Positions 44,220 through 55,803 of a stretch of DNA of 64,000 bases are shown in pieces. Under the pieces are notes generated by a model, which ran no database searches, was not told the origin of the DNA, and saw nothing but the letters and a program-made list of their open reading frames with translations. The stretch lies in NCBI GenBank assembly GCA_021613535.1, contig CP075497.1:12958001-13022000 (forward strand), in the 5' to 3' direction. Every line of letters begins with the position of its first letter. Position 1 is the first letter of the stretch. The translations under genes and the position numbers were made by a program. The DNA is from Adineta vaga (Eukaryota; Rotifera).

Positions 44220-45353
44220 ATGTCATCCTCAAACATCAGTATCACAGAAGCTATGATTATTAGACAAAATACTGTTGTATTTATACAAGTTTGGAGCTTT
44301 ATGATGATTATTTTGGGTACCATTGGTCACATAATAAACATTTCTGTATTTACACGTCCTGCACTTCGTTCAAATTCATGTTCATGGTACTTTTTAGCAG
44401 CTTCGATTAGTGGCTTTTGTGTTGTTATCATTAGTACGCCTTTGCGTTTGTTATCGCTTGGATATGGTATAAATATTTTTTCATTTTCATCCGCAGCATG
44501 TAAAATTCTTACATTTATAGTAATGTGGGCTAGGTATTAAGATAGATTTATTTATAATATATCAATTATCTTTTTCTATACATTTTCATAGAGCACAATA
44601 CGCATGGTTTATTGCTTTGGCTTGTGTTGATAGGTGAGTAATGATATATTTCTGAGGATAAATATGAAGAAATATAAGATTAATAATCATTATTTTAATT
44701 TATGTAGATTTCTATGCAGTTCATCTTCTGTCAAATTACGTGCTCTTAGTTCTCCTCATGTTGCTTCTCGTATTATTCCTCTTGCAATTTTAATAGTTGG
44801 TCTCGCTTTTTCTCATTTACTTGTCTATTTTGGAATTACTCTTCCTCGATATGCATGTGCTGCCATCAACAACATTTATCAAGCATTTTTTGGTATATGG
44901 AATTTGTTCGCATATAGTGTAGGTCCACCAATTGTAATGCTTTATTTTGGTCTTCGTACTATTCAACATATTCGACAATCACTTCGGCGCACTGGAGCAA
45001 ATCTAATTCCAAGTCAAAGTCAACGACCACGTCAGAAAACAACAGATCGTCAACTAATTCAAATGATGCTTGTTCAATGTATTGTATTCATTATAACAGC
45101 AAGTCTCCCATCAACACAATACATTTATTCATCAGTTCGATCAAATCTAATCATCGATGATCTTCAATCAGCTAAAGATAGTGCATTTTCCTCTATTTCT
45201 GGATTCGTTTCGCTTTCGGTTCCCTGTCTAGGTTTTTATCTTTTCACTCTATCGAGCAAATTATTTCGTTGTGAAGTTATTAAGTTATTCCTTCCGAAAC
45301 AGAACAATAGGCAATTTGTTACTAACGTTGTTAGTTTATCTCATAGAAACTAA
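44220..45353 (+). CDS. FMRFamide-receptor-like GPCR, three exons
   Basis: Exons 44220-44533, 44592-44633 and 44708-45353 join with both introns in phase 2, giving 333 residues. The middle exon is only 42 nt and carries the TM3 end with Cys-Val-Asp-Arg in the DRY place. TM1-TM2 has Gly-Thr-Ile-Gly-His-Ile-Ile-Asn-Ile-Ser-Val-Phe and Ser-Asn-Ser-Cys-Ser-Trp-Tyr-Phe. TM3 begins Ala-Ala-Cys-Lys-Ile, and loop 2 has Arg-Tyr-Ala-Cys. This is the pattern of the large bdelloid peptide-receptor-like (FMRFamide-type) family, different from the other three GPCRs in the window. It probably senses peptides or small molecules at the cell surface. Confidence 0.85.
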
Positions 45354-46397
45354 TTGTTAATTTTTCTTTCTAAAATACTGCTTTAATTTCAATCTTTTCT
45401 CCTGTATCTGTATCGTTTGTACATCGTTGTCAAGTGTTGTGTAACACCAATTGTGATGAAAACTATCAAAATCAATAAAAATATCACCGTACTACGTAGA
45501 TTCATCAGAATATATTCAGATTTGAATCGTATAGATTCGATTTTAAGAATAGAATGTTACACTTCATTTGATCTCATAATCAAACTATAAAAGTAATTAC
45601 TTTGATCAAATTCGTGATTATGTTTGGAATAAACAAAATATCATGAATATATTTTAATGAAAAAAAAATGACAGGATTATCTGATTATGTCCGATTATGA
45701 TTTCTTAAAAATAAACATAATTTGATGTTTAGCTCCTGCTCTTTTTTCAGTTAATTCCTTTCTATCTTAATTTCAAAACAAGAAAAATAATTTTTATTCT
45801 CACTAAAACCAAATGTCTTAAATATATGTAGTCAATATGTGGGATCGAAGAGGTTGGATGTGAGATGTGGCTGAATAATAATACTCACACCATTTTATTA
45901 GATTTTTGTATATAATAGAATGAAGCAGAATGGACTTTGGAATTCGTGATGCATTTGTGTAATTCTGTATTTGAAAATTGAAAAAAGAAACATTTTCTTT
46001 ATGTATATTAGACAAATTCCAAACATGTAGGAGTATTATTATATATTTGTTTGACAGGTACATTCGAACGAAACAAAATAAATTCATTATGAATATAATT
46101 TTGAATGAAACGGGAGAAGATATTGTATGAGAAAGGCTTTACAAAGACTTCAGTTCTTTTATTTTAATGATAATATGCAAACTGTAGTTGATTGGAATAA
46201 TAGAATTTTCTATATAATACATTATTTCTTTAAGAAGCCAATAAATAACTGATTAAGACGAAGAATCTCTGACTATTTCGGCTCGATGTATAACGATAAA
46301 AGTACATTAATAATAAATTTATATTATATAATTATGTGCATTGATTATTTATTTGTAGACTAAGAAAAAAGTAAAGTTGTATGAAAATTCAGTGAAT
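45354..46397. other. intergenic
   Basis: Contains a copy of a ~26-nt repeat (45859-45884) shared with 50410-50435. The minus-strand frame 45818-46087 runs through that repeat and is not supported. Confidence 0.45.
45841..45892. repeat. dispersed repeat related to the telomere-like hairpins
   Basis: Shares GAGATGTGGCTGAATAATAA and flanking bases with 50410-50435 (about 26 identical nt). The flanks diverge, and the C-rich arm here is shortened (CTCACACC). Confidence 0.6.
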
Positions 46398-49300
46398 ATG
46401 AACCGAGGTAACAGAGAATTCCCAAGTTCGTCCCAGCTTACAGGTACACATGATGTTTCAAGTCATGGATCATCCATAATACGTGTTGTGAAATCTTCTC
46501 GTCTTAATAATCAAAATTTAAAAAACAATACAAGATCAACAAATGGAGACAAAGCTAACAAAGTCATTCATATAAGAATTCGATCTCCTAGAAAACTTCC
46601 ATCTGTCGATGCTATGGATGATTTACTTACGGTTTTAGATAATGGGATTTTAACTCTTTTTTTCTATCTGTGTTTTTTTTCTTTTCATAGTTCTCACTCA
46701 GTCGAACTGCTCTCATCCACAAAGTGGAAAAAATCAATCTTCTACGGTTCAAAAGTCGAACAAATCGCAAGCTGTTAATAATACTGAAACTATTCAATAT
46801 CATCAACCTGGATCAGCAGTAAGTATTAAAAAAGACATCTGAACAAAGAGGAACATGCTGTTAGTAATGATATGATTCTCTTTTCATATACTTTTTCTCT
46901 CGAATTAACATCGTTTCTGATCATCCAGTTGCACATGTATTCCGCTAGAAAACTCTCAAAAGCGATACTCCAATACTTCAAAAGAAATCTGGAAGTACGA
47001 TCGAAGTATAATGAAGTAAGGCTGAAATATCATCGGAGTATTAGAGTGTCGCTTTTCCCCTCATGTATCCGAGTGATGTGTTTCTCAAGTATTCGGAGAA
47101 GTCATACTACTTTCTATGTTTTTCATTGCAATAAAATGATTTAAATAATGAACACATAGATTATATTCTTATGAGATACAAATCATATCATTAAAAAAGA
47201 TAAATATTGCGCCTGACAGTCTTTATGCGAACAAGAATTTTTTTCTCATCATAGGTTTATCAAAATTCTTGGAATACTGCTGATTTTCACTTAAATTCAA
47301 AATCTACCATCGTATCCTCAGCAAGTATAGATGGAAAAATAAACAAAAATTCAAAAAAGAATCTCTCAAAAGTATTTTCAAGAAAACCACAAACTTTTCG
47401 ATCAATCCGAGTGCATGAAAACCAGGTATTTTATCATTAAAGCTCCATCTAAAATGTAACATGTTTTCTTAAGAATGTCGACAAGAGTTCGGCATTGGAG
47501 TTTGAAAATTTCGACAATACATCGGTAGGAAATTCTTATATTTATTTTATACCTTCTAATATTTTAAAATAAAGTCGATACAAAAGACTCGATCGAGGAA
47601 AAGAAATTCGAGAGACAAATCTTACGGATTTTTAAATGAAATAAAAACCATCGGTACAAAGAAAAAGTGAGTGAACTCTGACTTCAAGTGTATATCATTT
47701 AGAAACTTCTTTATGTTACTATTTAAGACGGTTTTCTTGCAAGTTCTCCAAGTTACTTGTATTTACAATTGCACTCTTTGCTCTTCTTATTGCTGCAGTT
47801 ATTGCTGGAATTACTACTGGTATTGTTATGACTTTGAAAAATACAACAACAACAACAACAAGTAAGACTTTACTGCAGCATTAATCGATCATTCTATCTA
47901 TTGAATCCTGTTGGAGTTCCACGTGGGAGTATATGAATGTAGAGATCTTACCCAGTTGACTTTAATCTAGTTTTTTAAATGCTTGTACAAGTCTGTCTTC
48001 GATCCATTTTTTGCTCGCTTACAACAGCCGCCACGTTGTGAGACTTCGATCTGAAAGTGTTGAAGTAAGAAAGAGAAACTGAGTCTATTCTCACTGCACA
48101 CATGGTGACAAACGCTTCTGTTATTCACATATCGGGCCAGGAGTAGCGATAAAACTAAAATCTACTACTAAAGTTACATCGTTTAAAATGAAAGAGAAAA
48201 CTTCGCATGAAAATACTACAGTTGAAGTTCATTTATGCATTCTTACTTTAGCCATCATATGCAGTTTACGTTCTCTTTTCTGGTATATAATTAGCAACGA
48301 TACTTCAAAACTGTTTATCACTATCTGAGAAAACTTTTCTTCGGATAAATTATCTTTAATTAGTACTCACCCAATTAGAATTCCTAACTTATCTGTATGT
48401 GCTATTAGTAGAGAGTGCCATGCAGTCTATATGTGTTTCTATTAGATAGTTTCATTGGGTCCTCACGTACTACTATGATTGAATACTCTTGATTCAGTCT
48501 CTTGAAATATTAGTAGCCGTTGTCGTGGGTAAGGGTGGCGTTGTAGATAAGGAACACTTTCACCTTCACCCACCCTCATTCACACCTCATAAAAATTATT
48601 GAAGCGACGCATGCTATCCGTTCTCAATAGCTGCATAACAATATAGGGTAAAAGATCAATACTTAGAAGTAATTCCTACAGGATAGCGCTAGAGAAGCTA
48701 TGTGTGTCTCTATAAAATGGCTATTGAGACTATCGCAGACTCTAGTTAATAGTAAAGCAGATGCTAGTATGAAATGAGCTTCAAATCTAGAGTTTACGTA
48801 GTTTGAAGCTCACTGTTTTCTGATCTCTCTATCACATATTCTAACCATTCATTTAACCTTCCACCAAAAGCAAATATATATGTGTTTGATGAGTTTTGGG
48901 ATGGTAAAATGACTGACATACATTTTCGAAAAATTACAGAAAGCAAGTATTATATAAGTTGAAGAGTAATCGTATTCGGTATTTCCAATAAATTTGAGTT
49001 TTTTTTCTGGATAAAAATTTTAGCTACAACGGCAACAACGTCAGTCACGACAACTTCACAAACAACAGAAACGACGACAACAACCACAACGTCAGTCACG
49101 ACAACTTCACAAACAACAGAAACGACGACAACAACAACAACGTCAGTCACGACAACAACGGTAACAACAACCACATCTACACGACCAGTAATATGTCCAT
49201 CAGCTGTCTGGCATCCAAATGGAACTACAGTTGCCGGATCATCTAATGGCAGTGCCGGTTCAACCGCATCATTATTACGCGGAGTATATGATATTCGAGT

Positions 49301-50204
49301 TGATTCAGCACTTAATGTGTATGTAGCAGATTACTGGAATTATCGTTTCATGAAATGGTCTCCAAGCAGTACATATGGAACAGTAATTGGTCCGAAGCTT
49401 GGTGCCAGTTCGTCTCCAGATACACAACATCTGAATTCACCTACAACTCTATGTTTCGACTCGACTGAATCCAATTTGTATCTATCGGATTCACTCGACT
49501 GCCGTATTCTAAAATTGAATATAGCATCAGGAAATATTACAGTTGTTATTGGTTCAGGTTGTGGTAATGCTTTGAATCAAATCAACTGGTGTGATGGATT
49601 ATATGTCGATCGTCAGTATTTCTAATATCTCTTTATTTTATTTATTTTATTATATATAGGATTTGATAATATTTATGTTGCTGACTGGACGAATGATCGT
49701 GTACTTAAATTTCCTCCTAGCTCAAATTTATCTACAAATGGTGTTATCGTAGCTGGAACCGGCGTGCCAGGTTCAGCCCTCAATCAACTAGATACACCTT
49801 GGAATATTTATGTTGATGAATCTGATAATGATACATTGTATGTTACAGATAGTGCCAATCATCGTGTGATGAAATGGCTTTCAAATGCTACAAATGGAAC
49901 AGTTGTTGCAGGAGGAAACGGTTCTGGATCGTTGTACACACAATTGACAAATCCACACGGTGTTTTTGTTGACTCATTTGGAACAGTCTATGTTGCTGAT
50001 TATGGTAATCATAGAATAATGAAATGGTTGAAAGGTGCAAATAACGGAACGCTAGTCGCGGGTATTTCGGGAAATGCAGGAAACACAACAATGCAATTCA
50101 ATGGCCCTTCTGGAATCCAATTTGATAAGAATGGAGATATGTATGTTTCTGAATATGAAAATAATCGTGTACAACGATTTACGATTAATAATACTTCTTG
50201 TTAA
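46398..50204 (+). CDS. type II membrane protein with Thr-rich stalk and NHL propeller
   Basis: Eight exons join in phase into 643 residues: 46398-46631, 46702-46818, 47255-47425, 47474-47524, 47575-47666, 47728-47861, 49024-49611, 49660-50204. The cytoplasmic part (about 1-225) is Ser/Asn/Lys-rich and disordered-looking. One membrane helix (Leu-Leu-Val-Phe-Thr-Ile-Ala-Leu-Phe-Ala-Leu-Leu-Ile-Ala-Ala) follows. A long Thr-rich stalk contains a 51-bp tandem repeat. NHL-type repeats then fill the rest, with signatures such as Val-Tyr-Val-Ala-Asp-Tyr-Gly-Asn-His-Arg-Ile-Met-Lys-Trp. NHL propellers bind proteins, sugars or RNA; this one would face outside. Splice choices in the N-terminal third are the least certain. 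The intron 47862-49023 (1,162 nt) is more than ten times the usual length and contains a telomere-like hairpin. Confidence 0.7.
48525..48588. repeat. telomere-like inverted repeat inside a long intron
   Basis: GTGGGTAAGGGTGG and CACCTTCACCCACCC arms with a ~22-nt spacer, inside the 1.16-kb intron of the NHL gene. The only member of the set inside a gene. Confidence 0.6.
49041..49186 (+). repeat. 51-bp coding tandem repeat, Thr-rich stalk
   Basis: A 17-codon unit starting Ser-Val-Thr-Thr-Thr-Ser-Gln-Thr-Thr-Glu begins at 49041, 49092 and 49143. The first two copies are nearly identical and the third is partial. It lengthens the stalk of the NHL protein and is likely to vary in copy number. 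Confidence 0.8.
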
Positions 50205-50671
50205 AACATACATTTCAAACAATTTCTTTAAAAATATCCTTTTTTTTATCTGACTTCAGTTTTATTTCTACATTTCTTATCATATTATACAAAAAGCTAT
50301 ACGTGTGAAATTTTCAATAATTACTCAATAAATCAAATACATACATTCAAATATATAATTGATTCTTTTTTAACTAAACTTCTGAACAAAAGTCGCATCA
50401 TGTTGAGGGTGTGAGATGTGGCTGAATAATAATACCCACAAACACCCTATTTATCTATATATGGTACATTTTCGAGTAAAAATAACGCAATAAATCAAAC
50501 TATTACACAGTTGACATCGATTAATAGAATTTTGAATCAAGTTTGAATGTGATTTATACAGATGAAATCTTGAAAGTTTGAATTAAGAAGAAATATTCTC
50601 ACACACACACCCTTCATTTTTATAGAATTTGTAAATAATAGAAAAGTTTATGGTATAGTCACGGATAATGG
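50205..50671. other. intergenic with telomere-like hairpin
   Basis: Holds the hairpin at 50406-50448 and a CA-rich word at about 50601-50614. It separates the 3' ends of two convergent genes. Confidence 0.5.
50406..50448. repeat. telomere-like inverted repeat
   Basis: AGGGTGT and ACACCCT pair perfectly as the outer stem, TGTGG and CCCACA as the inner one, with a CTGAATAATAATA loop. The inner part is shared with 45841-45892. It lies about 200 nt past the NHL gene, between convergent genes. Confidence 0.7.
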
Positions 50672-51175
50672 TTATGATATAACACATGATGATGATTTTG
50701 AATTGGATGTTTGTCTTTGATTTTGATTATTAAGTCGTTGTGCTATATTTCGCATGGGATTTATATAATAAGTTTGCATCCAACTCATTTTATATGTCAT
50801 GATTTTATTCACTTGACACGATCGACCAGCAATAACAATCGATTGTACAGCTACCAAGTGATTACGAACTTGACTGATTTCATAAAATTTGTTTGTTGAA
50901 TTACCACATAATGCATCAGAATGAAAGAACACTTTGTTGTTGAATACATCAGGACTGAGAGTATAACAAAGAACAACTAATAGGCGAATATCTTCATTAG
51001 ATAATTGTGCCCAATTGTTATAGTTTCGATAACGATTAATATCATTGTCCCTATAATTCACAGCATTACAAGCACAATCGAGATAATACATAAGTCGAGC
51101 TGTATCATTTTGAGGTATATTAACAGAATGTCCGACGTCTTTGATTCCATATTGATTATGTTGAAGATAGGCCAT
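50672..51175 (-). CDS. unknown soluble protein, 167 residues
   Basis: Single exon from an ATG at 51175. The product is soluble and mixed in charge, with no signal peptide or membrane helix. It has an even distribution of Cys (Cys-Ala-Cys, Val-Leu-Cys-Tyr, Leu-Cys-Gly-Asn) and a C-terminal Gln/Asn/Ser-rich tail. The stretch Asp-Val-Phe-Asn-Asn-Lys-Val-Phe-Phe-His-Ser-Asp and a later Tyr-Glu-Ile-Ser-Gln-Val-Arg look like folded-domain sequence. I do not recognise the family. Codon use and even composition favour a real gene over chance. Confidence 0.55.
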   Translation of the reverse strand: MAYLQHNQYGIKDVGHSVNIPQNDTARLMYYLDCACNAVNYRDNDINRYRNYNNWAQLSNEDIRLLVVLCYTLSPDVFNNKVFFHSDALCGNSTNKFYEISQVRNHLVAVQSIVIAGRSCQVNKIMTYKMSWMQTYYINPMRNIAQRLNNQNQRQTSNSKSSSCVIS

Positions 51176-51479
51176 GATATGTTTGTTAATGTAAATGACT
51201 GTGAATCCGCTAGGTATTGCAGAGAAACCATTTCTATTTATACGTCTATGTGAAATTTTACTTCCTAGGTAGACGTATTTTATGATTCATAAAAGGCGTC
51301 AACATACAACAAAATATTCTTTGAAAAATTCCAACTTACTACTTCCTTTTGTTTACTTTCATACACTTTATACTTCCAAGAAAATTAAGCCATTAAAAAT
51401 ACGTGAGGGTGCCACTTTCTTGAGATAAAAAACAGTTAAATTCAAATGAATAATAAAATGTGGAATTTAGATTTCAATT
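51176..51479. other. intergenic, no gene seen
   Basis: Upstream of the minus-strand gene at 51175. A GTGAGGGTG word at about 51403-51411 is the only telomere-like motif. Confidence 0.45.
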
Positions 51480-52335
51480 TCTTAAATCAGGATCAGGATA
51501 TGGAACTTGATGATTCATAAAATTTGTTGCATTAAAATTCACTGATGGGATAGAAATTCCAAAATTTGTTTTGATTGAACTTTGTCGAATTGGATCAATC
51601 ACTTTTATTTTTGGTGGTAGTCATGGCAATCGAGCAGCAGGCAATGTTGAATTAAACATTTTTGTGGTATCAATTAATGTTTTCTACCTCATATCTTCAA
51701 ATAAACTCCATGATCCTGATAATTCTATATCACTTGCACCCGTTACATACCACAATTAAGTATTTCAAATCCAAATCGATACTAACCATTTAAATATATT
51801 TGACATATTTCACTCATTCGTCGATGTCAAGTAACGTTTATTTTTTGCTTCTAATGAACAATGTTAACATCCACAAGATAAATCAGCTCCTCCTTCATAC
51901 GCGTAAACAGTTGATTTATACCAAGCAGTATAAATGCCATGAACATCAAGAGGTTCTTGTTGACTGCAACCTCATTTCTGATAAGAATCTTTTCATACTT
52001 GAATTAAGTATATCCAATAAGTACCTGATCAGTTGTTAAATTTGACCAACTTCGATATTTTCCCAATATAATGAAGAAATGTTGATGCAGTGCACCATAT
52101 TGATCATTTAAATAATCTAAATCAGTCATAATAACATGTGGTCTATCAGTTTGACCAGCTAAAATTGGTCGAATTTGTTTCCATAAACCGACATTTTCAT
52201 AACCAAATATACTTTTATATAAATCGATAAACTATCAATTGTTGAAATAGTTTTCATCCATATCAAGATTATTTGTATTTGTAGCTATGACTACACTAAA
52301 ATCATTCATAGGCCATCCATGTGATAGGATTCAAT
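51480..52335 (-). pseudogene. decayed gene of unknown family
   Basis: On the minus strand, long coherent peptides appear, separated by in-frame stops and frame changes. One begins Asp-Phe-Ser-Val-Val-Ile-Ala-Thr-Asn-Thr and continues to Leu-Trp-Lys-Gln-Ile-Arg-Pro-Ile-Leu-Ala-Gly-Gln-Thr-Asp-Arg (about 52300-52050). One is Gln-Glu-Pro-Leu-Asp-Val-His-Gly-Ile-Tyr-Thr-Ala-Trp-Tyr (about 51955). A third begins Val-Thr-Gly-Ala-Ser-Asp-Ile-Glu-Leu-Ser-Gly and ends Val-Pro-Tyr-Pro-Asp-Pro-Asp (about 51745-51485). At least four stops (TGA, TAG, TAG, TGA) are present. The composition is plainly protein-like. I cannot name the family. Confidence 0.5.
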
Positions 52336-53362
52336 GTTGAAATTAATATAAACCACATCATTGATTATCAATATTGAAGAAAATATCTTATGTGATATAG
52401 ATCATTTGATTTCTTTTTTAATCGAGTAATTTTAACTAAATCCCTTTTTATTGACATATTAGTTTTGTTTGTTTTTTATTTTAAACGATTGAAAGAAGAA
52501 ATGATTTCAATATTATAATCACAAGTATCAAGTGTGAATATCTTTCGCAAAGAAGATTGTTCAAAGGAACTTTTAAGCTAATCTATTTGAAGAGACGCGA
52601 TGAAAAGTTGAATTTATGATGCAGCACTCGTCAGCATAAACTATTAACCCTCAATTTATTTCGTTTTCCTGATATACAAACTTCAGAGAGGAAATTCCTA
52701 TTACAGTATTGCTAATTGATTGCAATCAGCTTTTCACATTCTTAATTTGTCATAGACAATTAATATCAATTAAAAGTGAGAAAGAAAACGATGTATATTC
52801 GATGAAATCAACGCTCTTCCTCGAATTGTGACAGACAACTCTCTTTGCTGGAACTCCTCTCTCGTAACGATCAATGACTGAAGAAGCTCCTGCAAAAGTG
52901 ATTGCTGTTGATGGTGCTACATCATCACCTGTAACAGCAATCACTTCCGTTATTTACAAACGTTCACAAAAAGTTCTACTGAAAAAAATTCAACAACTAT
53001 TTTTCCAATTTCTAGTTAATTTCTTTTTAAAAATTAGTTCAATGCTTTTATTTTTCTTTCTTTTAGTCGATCTATTCAATTTAGTTAAACCATAAGAATA
53101 ATCAAGTACATTGAATGGCACGCCTAACTGAAAATGCAATAGAAGACGTCCCATATTAAAATAAAATATTTTCCCAATAATAAGTGATACAATATAAGAA
53201 GAAAACAAAATATAATAATTGTCTGGCCAATAAGGCGAGAATACGTGAGAATGAAATTATGAATGTCATATTCGTTCCTATCGTATACCATATGATATAC
53301 GAAATGTTCTTGGTATAGAATCAAAATGTTTATGAATAGGTCACCTTTCCTGTTGCTAAGTT
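52336..53362. other. intergenic with a long inverted repeat
   Basis: Contains the inverted repeat at 52896-52946. A plus-strand frame 52874-53095 (73 residues) starts inside the left flank of it, and a minus-strand frame 52750-52944 covers it too. Neither is convincing. Confidence 0.45.
52896..52946. repeat. perfect 14-bp inverted repeat
   Basis: AAGTGATTGCTGTT (52896-52909) and its exact complement AACAGCAATCACTT (52933-52946) flank a 23-nt loop with a further GGTG/CACC pairing. It is not of the TGTGGG type. Confidence 0.7.
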
Positions 53363-55803
53363 TTAATTGTGTAAAAGTACAAATATGTTTTCTTTCCAGG
53401 TATCCAGAGCAATGATATCAACTTTGTTGTCACCATTTAGATCAACAACTACCAATATATCTTGCTCTCCACCAACGTAATACACGGTGTGCAGCAGATA
53501 TGTATCGTTACCGGAGTTAAAAAATACTTCGATAACGGTTTCGTCGTCATTACCAACTATTATATCGAGTAGATTATCGCCATTTACATCAGCTACAGCT
53601 AATGATGTCGGAAAAAAAACAGTCGAGTAGATGGCGTGATGAAGGAAAGTCCCGTTGCCTAAGTTCAATAAAATTTCTATAGGGTAACCCTCATCATAAC
53701 CGTCATCGCTCGCCAGAACAATATCAGGTGCTTTGTCGCCGTTGAGATCTATTACTACTAATGATTCTGTGTAATTAACGGAGTAATTAGTAGGAGAAAG
53801 AAAAGTACCATTGCCTAAGTTCAATAAAATGTCAACGTTGCCGTGATCCTTGTTAACATTACTATCGGTTGCAATAATAATATCAGGTGCACCATCGTTA
53901 TTAAGATCTTTTATTTCTATTAACGTTGGATCGCTAACAGGATAGGAAATAGGAGAGAGAAATGTGCCATTACCCAGATTCAATAAAATGCCAATTCTGT
54001 TGTCATACTCGAATGCAATAATAATATCAGGTGCAGTATCGTTATTAAGATCCATTAGTACCAACGATGTTGGTTTATTATTAAGAGAATAATTAGTTGA
54101 GGAAATAAAAGTACCGTTGCCTATGTTCAATAAAATGTTGACGTGTTTATCATAGTCGCTTGCAATAACAATATCAGGTGCTTTGTCATCATTGAGATCC
54201 TTTACTGCTAATAACGTTGAACTGATTTCGAGATGATAATTAGTAGGAGAAAGAAAAGTACCATTGCCTAAGTTCAAGAAAATGTCAACGTTGCCGTGAC
54301 CCTTGTTAACATTACTATCGGTTGCAATAATAATATCAGGTGCACCATCGTTATTAAGATCCATTACTACCAACGATCTTGGTTCCTTCTGAAGATGATA
54401 AGCAGCGAAAGAAGGAAAGGTACCATCTTTTTTATTGAGAAAAACGTAGATTCGATACGGAGATTCGCCCGCGACAACAATATCAGGTCTTTTGTCTCCA
54501 TTCAGATCAATTACTGTCAAAAAATATAATTGACTTTCAGTTTTATAAACAACTGAATGAAGAAATATGAGACTGCGTAGCTGAAGACATTGAACTTCTT
54601 TCGTCTCTAAAATAAAATAAATATTATTATTTATGACAGAACATCTATTATTACTTCAGTATTTTACATATCAGTGTTAATTCTACTTTGAAAAAGAGAA
54701 GAATAAAATAAATATAGGAAAAATCATTTTTACTCGAAATATTACAATTTGAAATAGATTATTCTATAGGACATGAGAAACGTTTACAATGTCATGTAAC
54801 TTACTTGGTAAAAGATTCAATAAAAGTGACGCTAAAATCGTTCGTTTATTTCTAATAAATTTCACATAAGATAATGTTCGATTACCAACATCATTGTCAT
54901 TGAATGTTAATGTAATATTCGTATTTGAACCAGAAAAGATCACATTTTTATCTAACATCCACATACAAGTAGCATCCAATGGACATTTAATCGATACAGT
55001 ATATACGTTCGAAATTGAACCAACAGTAAATACAGTTGATCCACTGATTATTCCTTTTGTAAAATCTGAAGAAACAAAATATTTAATAGTTAATTCATTT
55101 TAAAATATTTACTATTTCTTACCAATCGATTTTCCTATCGATGAAGGTGAAAAATGAAAGAAAAGATTATGTAAATCAAAATTTGAATTTGATTGTAAAT
55201 TCAATAGACATTTTGCATAAGAAAATTCGAATCCATTGTATAAGATATTTATAAGATGTCCAAGATCATGAGGATATGAATTATATTGTATTGGATTACC
55301 AAAATTATCAACTATGATATTATCATATTGATCAAAGAAACTAATTTGTATATTATTAATTAATTTAAAAGATGTTGATTCTCCAATTAATATTCTATCA
55401 TTACAATAAGACATTATATCCGGACTAAATCGAACTTCATATAGATTTCCTTCTAATCGATTATCAACTATAGTATGTGATATATCTGCGTATGATACAG
55501 CATCAGGAGGATATGTATTTTCCCATAAACTTCTCGGATTATCTAAATATATAATAGAGAAAAGAAAAAAAGAAGAATGAGAATCATTATTAGTTTATTA
55601 CTGATGAAATTATCATCACCATTTGATAATGGAGAAAAATCAAGAAGATTTGTTTCCAATTCATCACCATAAACAGTAACAATCTGATAAATGATAAATA
55701 TGATAAATAAATATTTCATTGGCATAATTCTTACTGAATAAATTGATAGAAAAATCAACAAACTAAGAAATACCAAAGCCATATGGCTAAAACAAGACGA
55801 CAT
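53363..55803 (-). CDS. secreted FG-GAP/VCBS repeat protein
   Basis: Four exons on the minus strand, 55803-55602, 55542-55123, 55065-54805 and 54606-53363, all with phase-1 introns, giving 708 residues. The start at 55803 gives two hydrophobic runs. Internal ATGs at 55725 or 55719 would give a clean signal peptide (Lys-Tyr-Leu-Phe-Ile-Ile-Phe-Ile-Ile-Tyr) and may be the real start. A ~270-residue beta-rich N-terminal region of unknown type follows. Then at least eight FG-GAP repeats carry calcium-loop motifs such as Asp-Leu-Asn-Asn-Asp-Gly-Ala-Pro-Asp-Ile-Ile and spacers Leu-Asn-Leu-Gly-Asn-Gly-Thr-Phe. It would be extracellular, forming a propeller like integrin alpha chains. Two repeat blocks (about 53815-53920 and 54245-54355) are nearly identical in DNA, so the repeats expand or convert. 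Confidence 0.75.

Noticed and set aside
46872-47144. 90-codon plus-strand frame
   Set aside because: Lies within an intron of the NHL gene in a frame with no domain features.
48950-49174. Val-rich minus-strand frame
   Set aside because: Complement of the Thr-rich stalk repeat.
52874-53095. 73-residue plus-strand frame
   Set aside because: Its only non-hydrophobic part is the inverted repeat; no family.
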